Shown one piece after another: positions 37,101-49,100 of a stretch of 64,000 nt of DNA. A program made the position numbers and the translations under genes. Numbering within the stretch: the stretch's first letter is position 1; each line of letters starts with the position of its first letter. This DNA comes from Tanypteryx hageni (Eukaryota; Arthropoda; Insecta; Odonata; Petaluridae), in contig CM054114.1 in assembly GCA_028673005.1 (NCBI GenBank), forward strand, positions 129,352,470-129,416,469, read 5' to 3'. A model generated the notes under the pieces. It was given only the letters and a program-made list of their open reading frames with translations, did no database searches and was not told the DNA's origin.

Positions 37101-40100
37101 AAAATATTAAATATATTATTGAAGATCATATTTTGCATTTGGTTTTACTGGACATAAGAGCTTCACTCAGGATTTTTTGAAAATATCAGAATTTCTTCCG
37201 TCTCTTCTTGATCATTTTAAGTTACAATTTCAATTTTTTTTAGTTTGTTTATATATTATAATGCCTTTCATTTAAAGGCAATTCTCGATTCTGCCGTATT
37301 ATAGCCAATGTAGGAGGGTTTGTATGTACAATGATAATGATCTAAAACATTTTTCTTCATTTTTCAGATAGTGGAAGTGTACAGCAGTGGTGGGGAACTT
37401 TGTCTAGAACTTCCATCTGGAGAAATGGAGGGCCCAAAGAATTTATGGGAAATACTTCCATTCGAAACCAAACCAGTAATACGAGCGAAGTTTGTTGGGT
37501 TGTCAGAGAAGAATCATACAGTTTACATCAGGTTTGCAAACTTACCTAGGTTTACTATTCTGGTGGTCGGTTTCACCAAGAGTCGTTAAAATCTGACTAA
37601 CCTTCCGTTATCTAACGCATCGTTAGTAAATAACGTATCGTTAATTTCTTTAGCATTTCACCAAGGAGTGCTTCAGTAAAATAATGAGTCGTTATTTAAC
37701 GGCCCGTTATAGGTGAGCGCAAGATTTTTCATACTCTCTAGTGTTACTACGCAGCCCCCGGGTTGGCTATCCGTTCAGCCTTGGAACAAATGAAGTACGT
37801 TATCCGCGAATACATCATGAAGTTGTTTGTATACAAAATTTGTGAACTTGTAAAAATGAATTCGGAGAAGAAACGCTCCCGAGGCCTAAACTTCACGCCA
37901 AATGAAAGAAATGTCAACGTAGACATTGGTTGATATTTAGTTACCTAGTATTTAATTAATAAATTAACTCGATACTTCTATTTCCTGTATAATCTATAAA
38001 TTATATTTAAAAGAAGTACAAATTTACAGCTAAATGATGCTTAACTTGACAAAAACTACTAAAACACAACTAATTTTACATTACTAATACCGTGAATATT
38101 CCAAGTGCTTTATGAAGCATTAATTCTTCCTTGCCTAATATAAACTAGACAATTTGATGAAATGCAGTTGGAGAAGTCATTCATTAACATAAGGGTAATT
38201 TTAATCTTCCCTTATTCTTGACAAAAACAACTTCTTTTTCCCAAGAATATACATGATCCACCTACTCAAATACCTTCTGTTAATTCAAAGAGGAGATATA
38301 TAGATGATTCTCAGTGCCATTTCGTTATTACAAAATATGAATAATGTAGATAATGTAAATTCATCAAACTTTCATAACAAAAGTTTTGAATAACTTGATA
38401 GATAATTTTGCATGATAACATTGACTATGTGAAATGTATCCATACAGTAATTAAAAAAACTCGCATGCAGTAAGTAGGTAATTTTAACTAAGAATAACAT
38501 CAGGTGCATATCAGGTATATTAAAATACCTAATGAGGATTGTATACTGATACAAAATAATAATAATCTTAAGAACTAATAACATCTTTTATAATTATATA
38601 ATTATAATCTTTATAATAATTGACTCATAAGCCATGGACAAATTTACAAAATTAAAAAGTTCACAAACATGAGTAAGAATATGAGTGATAAGTCACTAAA
38701 ATGTTTTTCGAACAGTTGAGTTCTCTACCAAGAGAATAGTTGACCAGCAGCCATGGTCACAGCTAAGGAACTAGGTAAAAAAGCAGAAGTTAAGGCAATG
38801 AGGTTTTCAAAGAAAAAGCGAATGTTGGCAGCACAAGGCCAGTTCTGTTTAACATATGAATATTGTTGTGTCTGCTGCTCACAAGTTATCATATACACAT
38901 AACACATATTATCAATCCATTGTAGGTTCCCTCCCTTTATACAAATCACGAATTTGCTTACTGTCTCATGGTCGGAAACAAATGCAAAAGCATTATTAGA
39001 GAAAGGTATTAGTTACACTGATCAAAAACAGGCTTATTGAAATTGGATTGTAATTGGAAAAAAACAATGGCCTCATTTTCATTTCACATTTACATCAATT
39101 CATATGAAATCTATACTAACCAGGCAAAGTCATCTCAATTAATTCCATTTCTTACTGATCCTGCAGTTCTTTCAGCTTCCTCTGCATTAACCACAGGCAC
39201 ATCTTCATATTCCATTAGCTGTTGGTGGATCTCTCTCCTATTCTGTATAAATTCACGAAGAACCATATCTACAGGTGGTTCATCATCTCTTGTTTGAATT
39301 GCAATATTATGCAAAACAGCAGTGGCCACAATAACATTCATTGTGCACTCTAATTTTTTCCTTAATCCGATACTTAAAACTGGGAACCGTCTTTTCCATA
39401 CCCCATACTGGCGTTCTACAACATTCCTTGTTCGTATATGGGCACGGTTGTAGTTTTGTTGAGCCCTACCTTCAGGATTCAGTAGTGGTGTCATTAGATA
39501 TGGTTTCAGTGGATAGCCATTGTCGCCTAAAAGGAGAAGTCCTTCACGTATTTGACCCGTTTCAAAAAACATTCTTCTTTCACAGTTGTGAAATATAGTG
39601 CTGTCATGCACTGATCCTGGCCACCGTGCAATGATATCTCGTATTAATAGGTTTGAATCACATATTGTTTGCACATTCAGTGACATAAAGCCTTTCCTGT
39701 TCCTCAATCTTTCTCCGATATTTCTCCCTGGAGACTGTATAGGTATATGAGTACAATCCATATTGCCAATTACTCCAGGGAACCTTGCTTTTTGATAAAA
39801 GTCCTGCACTACTTGAGCTACTTCACCATCCCTTGGAAACTGAATGTACCGCGGCCTCAAAGTTGCAATAGCATCAGATACTTTGCTGATGCACCTACAA
39901 ACACTGGCTTTTGATACACACAGCAAATCTCCAGCAACAATTTGGAATGAACCCGTAGCATAAAACCGAAGTGTTATTAATAATTGCTGCATTGGCGTCA
40001 GCGGGTGGTTTCAGTCAGTATTATATTCCAACTTGTCTTCTATTTCTTCGACAATTTTCAGCACAACATTTTTGCTAAGCCTGAATCTTTCTTTGAATTT

Positions 40101-43100
40101 ATTGTTGTCAAATATTTGTAATTGATCTGTTTCTATATATCTTGGACGGCGAGCCCTTCTTCTCCGAATATTTTCCAAAAATTCCAAATACAGAACTTCA
40201 GCATCGAAATTTTCAGCCGCCATATTTGCTAGACTTAACGACTCGTTAATTCCTTTAATTGGCCGAGCTAGACGCATTAAAATAACGAGAGTTGAACGAA
40301 TCGTTAATCTTAACAGACGTTGGTGGAACAACGGTTTGCGCTAACGAATCGTTCAAGTACACTAACAGCTCGTTAAATCCTTAACGAAGGTTGATGAAAC
40401 CGGCCATGGGACTCTTTTTATAGCATGCAATTTGTATGGCCCAGCTTATGATTTGAGAGAGAATAAATTGGCACTTAAGTTAGCTCAAAAAAGCATCAGT
40501 GATTAGATGTTTTATATATGGATCCATAATTATTTGAATACACTAATATTGGATTTGTAATACTGTATTTATATGTGTTAAACATAAACTTTTATTAAAA
40601 AAAATGTTCCCGAATTACTGGGTGTGGACGTTACACATTTTGCCATTGCCAATTCAGCAATTGCTGCATATTTTGCCTCTACAAAGCATTCCAATATCAC
40701 ATATAGGTATTCCTTGTTTAGCATATGTTTGTTTAGTGCAATCATTTGTTTCTAATTTTTGCATACAGATAGCGTTACATACTACTATTTGAGATCTTAA
40801 TGGATAAATGAGCTTAGTATAGCATTTTTGTTCTGCTGTTTGACTTTGCTTGCTTTTAGTTGCTATATAAATAAACGTGTTGGTTAAGCTTTTATAATCA
40901 TAAATATTTTTATGATAGATAGATAGATAATTGTCTTTATTCGGGCAAAATTTGGACCATAAGGTCCATTCTTACATTTAACCCTTCGTCAATATCATGA
41001 ATATTAAAAATTAAAGTATTACAATGAAGAGTATATAAAACATACAAAACAAAAAGATATAAGTGAAGACAGATTTAAGTTTGTGGGGAAAACCTAGGTA
41101 AAAACAGATTTGTTCTTCCTAGTAAAACCCACGCAGGGGTAAATTCTTATGATATATATATATATATATATATCATAAGAATATGACATAGTCAATAATA
41201 GTATACGTTGTGAGAAACTCAATATCCTGTAAAGAGATTAATTAATATTAATTATGTTAGAAGGAGTGAAGGCATCCATCACATAAAAGGTAAGAGAGAT
41301 AACCTAAAGTTTACCCGAGCAGTAAGTTAAAGTATTTATGTTTGAAGATGTGGAGAGATGTTGCATTTTGGAAGTCTGTAGGTAGGGCGTTCCATAGTCT
41401 GCAAGCTGTAACCTGGAAGGATTTATTGTAGATCTCTGTCCTGTGATGTGGGATAGAGAAAAGATTATTGCCCCTAGTGTTGGCATTGTGTAGATTTCAT
41501 TTGGGAAAATTTAAGTTCAAATACTGTGGAATTTGAAGAGTTTTAATTTGATAAAATAACGTGAGGTGGAGACATCTACGAGCTTCGAGGCGAAGTCAAC
41601 CTAACTTATGAAAAGATTGAGTGACGTGGTCATTCTTTTGTAGATCACAAATGAATCTAACAGGCATTTTGTGCCTGTTGCAATTTTAAAGATAACTCGT
41701 TAGATATATCTTGATAGACCGTATCGCAGTAATTGAAGTGTGGAAGGACAAACAGTGATAAGTTGTTTGACAAGAGAAAAATGGGTAATGCTTTTAATTC
41801 TCTTAAGCGAGTGGAGTGAGCTGTTAACAGTATTGCAAATTTTAGTTATATGATCAGTCCATGTCAAAAAGTTTCGTTGAATAATAACCCGAGATTAGTT
41901 GCAGTTTTTTGGAAAGGAATGAGGTTTTAATGTATTTATCGTAGAACTTCTGCATGAAAAAATCACAAAATTTTTTTTTATTAAAAAATGAAGTTGTTGG
42001 GATCCATTGCCTTTGCCAAGCTGTTGTAAACACAAAGATTTTCAGGTTTTTGTATAATACCATTTTCATGGTCAAAATTACTGCTAATGCCTCCTTATGG
42101 GTAACATGTGGGTGTTCGGATGGCTTCTCTGCTTCCTCTTCCCCTTCTGATTCATCCACAGCTCCCTACTCACCATGGATGTCCATGTTTGTTGCAGTAG
42201 TATATTCTTCTGCTGTAGTGATCACAATGTCATCAAATTGTATGCATTCTGCAAAAGTGGTTGGACACTATTTCACCTTGCTAATGAACTTCATTGGACG
42301 TTGAATTTGGTGTTCCAAAACCAACTTTTCAGAAATGGTTTGCAATCACTGAGAAAGCAGTTTTCTCACAGGAAACTACTATGCTCATCATCGCATCATG
42401 CATGTTCGACCTCCTAATTTGGGTTACGGGAATATTTCTTGAAGCTTCCCTATTATTATGATGTACCAGTTTCTTCAGATATAATCCTTTTGGGTGGTAA
42501 ATTATTCTCTGGCCTAGGGGCTGCATATAACTGGTTGTGTTTGCAGGTAGATGAAGAACTCATATATTTTTCAAATTGACTCCCTCATCGTTATGTACTG
42601 CACCTTTGTCCATCAGGAAGAGAATACTGCAATCCTGGCCAGCCATCTTCGTATCGAGACATTGCATCCACTTGATAATAATTTTGCTGTCATCTATGCT
42701 TTTTTGTTTGCCTTGTAATTGGAGGGCAGCTGTTTTATTCCTTTGAAGCATTGAGGTCTTTGATATTTTCCAACGATCAAAGGTTGCAACTTTTTGCTGC
42801 CATCTGCATTGCAACAAAGCAATGCGGTTAGCCTTTCCTTGCTCTTCTTTTTCCCTCGGCATGTTTCTCCTTTCAGTGCTGATGTCCTATCTGGCAAGAG
42901 GTTGTAGACCAATTCACTTTCATTCATATTGAAAACAAGTAGTTGGTGCTTGCATTCTGCAAGCATTTTATCTCACCTTGAAAAAACATTAATTTTTTAG
43001 ACGATATTTCATTATTAGAAATATTTAAAAGTTTCCAGTTCTGAACCATTGACAACTAATGACATAACAACAAATAACAATGCAATGACAAATAACACAC

Positions 43101-46100
43101 TTTTTATAATCTCCTTTATAACACGGTTATAGAATAACGGAAGAACTGTCAAACACGATAAACCGACAGGGAGGTGGCTGTTTACGTTTTGCATATGCAG
43201 ACCCACGCGATCAACCAACTTGATGATGGGGAGGAGAGGTGGCTGATCTGGTTAGCATATGCAGCCCCCATCACGGAAATTTATTATATTCGCTGTTATC
43301 AGATAACATTTAAAGCTTCTTTTGATGACAGCGACTTGCAAACGGATCTCCCTACGTTACGTCACCTGAAAACATGTTACTTTCTAGCGTTTTGCTAGTA
43401 ATGCGTTCATAATTATGATGGGGATGTTCACTGGATGTAAAAGTCCATAAGAGCCTGTATACTCCGCGCAGCTTGCTTCCTGCAAAATCTCTTAATTTCT
43501 TTCCCTTGCCCTTATATGATCTGTAAGGTATGGATTAAAAAATTTATCCATATGGAGGATAGAATTTGCTACAAAATGATTGCAAATATGACAAATAGTT
43601 TCTGAGATAAAAATTATTAACCTTTAATGTACAAATGGGGTAAAAACAACCCCTAAAAATAAACAATTTTGACATTTTCGATTTTTCTGGTTGGTTGTGA
43701 GCAGAATCCTATAATCATGCCAAATTTCAAGTCTCTAGCTCATCCAGAAATGCGTAAATGACGACGTTTATTTTTCTTAAAAATCGACCTTTATTTTTCC
43801 AAAACATAGGCAGCGAATATCAATGTTGACTTTAATACATTTTACTAGGCTTGGTAGTATTTGACGTTAATATTTCTTAAATGTGACCACTACCATTGTT
43901 TATTTTTCCATAAAATCATGGACGTACATAATTTATTTTTTATATATTTAATTATGCATTTTAGTTTTCGATGTTTATATTTCTTAAAATGCGATATCTA
44001 ATATCGTCGTTTATTTCAATAAATTTTATCAGTTTTTATCTAGAAAAGTGGCATAAATTGAATTCCTTCTAATTAAATTTGTCTAGGTAAAAATAGATAA
44101 ATAAAAAGGCTTTTTATGCTTCTTTGTTTGTTGTTATCTATATTTTGGCAAACGTGTTGTTGTTGACTTCGGCCACCAACCTGGAACAGTTAATTTTTCG
44201 CAATTAATCAGAAAGTATATTCTACTCATTAATTCATCCCTCTTATTCACAGAATGGAACAGTACTCCTTCGACAGCAGTGCAAAAGAAACTAAGCACTG
44301 GGAACACTCTCACCTGGATTATATAAATTTTATGACTTTTGGAAATGCCATAAGGCCATATGACAATCAACACTAAGTTTTCAATCTGGGAAAACCTTTC
44401 ATTTTGCCTCTTGGATGAGGTCGGTAGATAATGTCCTGCAGAAGATGCAATAGACATCCCCCGACTTTTCGGTAAATGTATTCCAAAGTGCGTAGGGATT
44501 ATTGGATCAGGCTGAGGGTAAAGAAAGAGCCCAATAAACTGGTCATTATTTTGTCTATCTTTGAATCTCACGACAGCTCAGTATGTGCCCTTAAGACAGG
44601 AGATAAGCAACATTAGAAAACAAATTCAGAATGTTGTGTGGCCGTTTGGTATGACAAATACAGACTGTCTTTTCCATTTTGGATGTGTTGGTGGTAAAAT
44701 GTGTTAGGTTTGACATTGGAAAACAAATTTGAAAATCATGACGCATAAATTTCATAAAAAATGTAGTAGTGAAAATCAACACTTAGTGATGGCAATTCAT
44801 TTTCGTCGAATTTAAAAGATTTAAAAATTCGATGTTTATCAACATTTATCGATTTAAAACAAATCTTACCAAGCTTAGGTATAAGACACACCCCATTTTG
44901 TTTTGAAGATTTTTCAGAAAAAAAGTATTTTGGTTCACCAAGGCATTTATGAAGGGCCACGTCGTGTATCATTTCCAACCTTGATTAAGTCCGTATCCAG
45001 CAACATTTACAGAAAATATTCTAGCATGATAACAGTTAAATATAACGTTTTAGGTAAACATCATTCCTAAAATAAATAGGGATGATCTAAATCATAAATA
45101 ATTGCTTCGAGGCTTGTAAATGTGCCCTGCGTGAATTCGGCAATCGTATTAACTAAGCTGTTGGAGTGCGCTGCACATGTCACATGTATAGATACCCTTG
45201 ACCGATAGTACTTACTTAAACTTAAGTTCAAGATGATATTTTAATGTAATGGGATTCATAATAAATGGCATGCATATGTAATAATGATACATACGCTCAA
45301 CTAGCCCTTTTTCTTCTGCAACTCTTTTTGCCTCATACATGACGATTTTGATCGATACAGGAATACCAAACTTCCTCTTTTCTACTATACTATTTCCTCC
45401 TTTAGTTGGGGCCATTTAAGACCAACCTTACAAAGACTATGTTCCTCTTATCCCATCAACTTCAGTTTTTCTTCGTTTTCTTTATTCACAAATAATTTTT
45501 TTCTGTGGTAGGTGGATTGAAATGATGTGCTGCTACTTGGTTTCCATGCATTTCTTGTATTGAATCGCCTGAAGCTTATAACTAATAGCATAGGCATATC
45601 TTTTCACCTGTAGCAATTGCGATCTCAATAATTAACCTTTAAACCCCAGAGTTCAATGTCCCTTAGTAGACTCATTGCTGGAATTAATTTTGGCCATTTA
45701 AAGTACATTCGATCAGAATATCTTGTATTTCTTGAACTATTAGTGATAAAACGTTCAAATAAAAGCATTATTTAATAAATTGTTTGGGGATTAATGGGAT
45801 TGTCTTTTATAGTAAAAGAAAACAAAAGAATGCAAATCTGGCATAATTCTATAATATAACAATGATAAATTCAATATAAACATTAGTGATCATTTTTATA
45901 GTTCATTTTTCATACATTACAATATGAATTTCAATCTGCATTACACTTAGAAATCCTACTTTGTGTGGAATTCTTGACAACAGGAAAATACCTACAGACC
46001 AACATCGCATATTTTGCATTTTGCCACTGCCGTATGTATATTTTCCCTTCTCTAAACATACTCGGGATTGAAGGCAATTTCCCTTTATGGGCCAATGTTT

Positions 46101-49100
46101 ATTTTCTTTCATCTCTAACCAACCAAATGGGTTCCCGCTTGTGCCTTGGGTATCTATATGTGCGACGTGTGCGGTGCACTCCGACAGCTTTAATTAATAC
46201 AACTACCAATTTCACGCAGGGCACATTTAGCTATACAAGTCTCGAAGCAATTATTTATGTTTTAGATCATCCCTATTTATTTTATGAATGAAGTTTATCT
46301 AAAACATTATATTTAACTGTTATCATGCCGTAATATTTTCTGTAAATGTTGCCAGATATGGACTTAATCACAGCTGGAAATGTTACATGACGTGGCCCTT
46401 CGTAAAGCCTTGGTGAACCAAAATAATTTTTTTCTAAAAAGTCTTCTAAAAAACTGGGGTGCATCTTATATACCATGTAATACAGTAGCTTATAAAGTTC
46501 TGAGTTGTACAGTAGTCATTCGTCATCATTACGGAAGTTACTTGGTGAAATTTATCCTATTTCGTTCAGTAGAAGCCGAGATATGACATTGTATGTATCA
46601 GAATGTACATGTAATAAAAAAATTAGAAAAGTTTTTAAAAACTTTTAAGGCACTTGCTTGATCAATTTACCATGAAATTTACTACATGGAGATCCCAATT
46701 TACGAAAGGGTTACATTCTTGAAAAACATTTCGTAAATTGAAATCGAACCATAATATCCCATTAGCTTCCATTATATAATACAAGATATGTTCTCATGGT
46801 AAAAAATCCTCCCTTATATGGCACAGAACTTGTTTTTAAGACATATAATATGAAGCATAATTATTCCATGCACATATAAATTACGTAGTGTTGTGTTCTA
46901 TTTCGCATAACTTGATGTCGTAGTAACTTGACTGACTATTCAATCACAGTTTGAAATTATAAATCATAAATTATCACAATTATATTCAATGCATTTGTAT
47001 TAAAATACATGATGACAACGAATACTCAGCGACATAAGGTTTACCTAAACTAACGAGGCTGAATGTAAAGCACGTAGTGCCGAGGTATTTGCAGCAGGAT
47101 GGAAGGTGTGGTTGACATGCATATAGGCAAGGTTTATCGTAACTAAAATAAAAGATACATAATAAAAAATAAAATAGTGCAATGTGTTCAGTAATAATTT
47201 AATTTAATGAAAAATACATCTACATCTGTGGCGTCGTAGTTATTACCATTTCATACAGCATGAGGTAAAGGTTTTACATTATCATCATCAGATGTAGAAT
47301 CACCCCCTAGGGAGAATTTGGCATCTTGATCAGTCGGAGGAGTTTGGAGAGGTTTTTTATTTTCTTTGATAGATTTGTTATGAAAAACTAACCGATTTTT
47401 TATGTAACTTCGAGATTTTCATTCATACAACGAAGCCCTGGACAAAAAAAATTTTTGTAATTTCGAAATTTCGTAAAATGGGACAACGTAAATCAAGGTC
47501 AACCTGTAAAAGAAAATATCATAACTTCAAGGAATCATCTATAATGAATTTTTTTACTAGCATTTACTTTGCTTGCAATCAGTTTGATCACACTCGAGGA
47601 GACCACTTCGCCTACTCATTACTTCTAACTGCAAATGTAGCATTACTCTGCTTGGGATATTGGAATCTAAATTTTTTTGAATGGCCTTCCCCTCAAACCT
47701 TGCTGCATAGAGACCTCGGCTGATGTTTATTCTTTGGTTATTTGTGAATGGGAATCTCTTGTATCTCTCTCTCTCTCTCTCAATATAATGGGAAAATGAG
47801 TGACATTGCCTTGAATATTAATTCCTAAAAATTAACACTATAAAACACAAATGAAATTGCCTCTGCGTATTGCAGAGGTTTCCTTCAGACTAACTTCTTT
47901 AGAGTGACACGAGATTATTTATACTGAAACCTGAGCGTAAGGTTCTGTGTGCTCGCTCCGAAATCACTCTCACCCAAGAAATAGCGGCAGACATCACCAA
48001 AGTGGCTTTTTTGTAAACAGACCTACGTGTAGACATTTCTCTCTCTCTCTCTCATACTATTTTGCTCTCAAGAAATACTAAAGCGAGCACAAGGCCCTCT
48101 CAAGCGCTGACGCGTAAGAAAAATCCAAGAGAAAGAGTTCTGTGGGCAGATAAGCAGTCAAAATCTCCAACCACTCAATGTCGAGCGATGTACCTACTGA
48201 GCATATCAGGGGAAAACTTCATATGCCGTCGACTGACATACTTAGTATGTCATTTAATACACCACTGCTTTTAGTATATTAGTGAATATTTTGTAGTTCC
48301 TTGCAATTTGTCATGATGTTATTTTGTATCTTTTGAAATTTTCTTATCCATTCAATAGGATAATTGTAAATAGCACCATGGATTATCTTGTGGTGCCACT
48401 TGAGGTGGAGGTTGGTCCCCAAGCTGGCCTTTATTCACCTGATGACTTGATTGATTTTGGCCTCAGTGGAAGTACGGATGCTCCTAAAGTTGCCAAGCTC
48501 TATCTTCTTAATTCTGGACGCAAAAGTATTCAGATACAGGTTTGTTTTTGAGATTCTTTGTCATTTCTGGTGACTATACCTGACCATGTTAAAAATAATT
48601 ATTGCCTTTATAGAAGTGTGATTTATGATTATTACATACATACAATATAGATTGAGGACTACTAGTTGTATAGATACCTCAGATGGTACATTCTGGATTT
48701 GAAGGGGTATGCAAAACTGATAAAGATTTTGATATTTCTTCTTACTTCAGCTTTCATGCATGACTTTGGAATTGAAAAGTGCAATTTTAAGATTACAATA
48801 AAATGTTGTTGAGAAATCTTTACAGACAAAGGTGAATTGAAGTATAAAATTATTCCTTGCATCATAGTAAGTAAATTAATTAGATATTAGTAGGTCTTTT
48901 TCACATAGGAGGTCGCACACTGTTGCTAATTATATAAATAGTGGAATGTGTTGGACTTTTATTATTTACATTTATAAATATCTGTAGTAAATTTTAATAA
49001 AATTGTTTTGTTAATAACCTAATCATTTTAAAAATTAGCTAGGTGATGTGCAACTATTAAAACAAGAAGTTCAAACCAAGACTAATGCAGGCTGGTTTCC

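Larger units (their letters stand above)
37564..40406 (-). mobile_element. Harbinger transposon with both ORFs, nearly complete
   Basis: A 2843-bp element in TMEM131 intron 8. The ends TGGTCGGTTTCACCAA and (minus) TGGCCGGTTTCATCAA are inverted and extend with CGTTAA motifs. TGG flanks both sides (37561-37563, 40407-40409), the 3-bp duplication size of the superfamily. It carries a transposase on the minus strand and a truncated Myb/SANT-like second gene on the plus strand. CGTTA-rich subterminal motifs are dense at both ends. Confidence 0.8.

Noticed and set aside
39341..39598. + strand frame opposite the HARBI transposase
   Set aside because: Overlaps a strongly recognised minus-strand gene and has no motif.
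46681..47508. Tigger-like MITE with ends near 46681 and 47508
   Set aside because: The right end looks Tigger-like, but the left end matches poorly, so borders cannot be supported.
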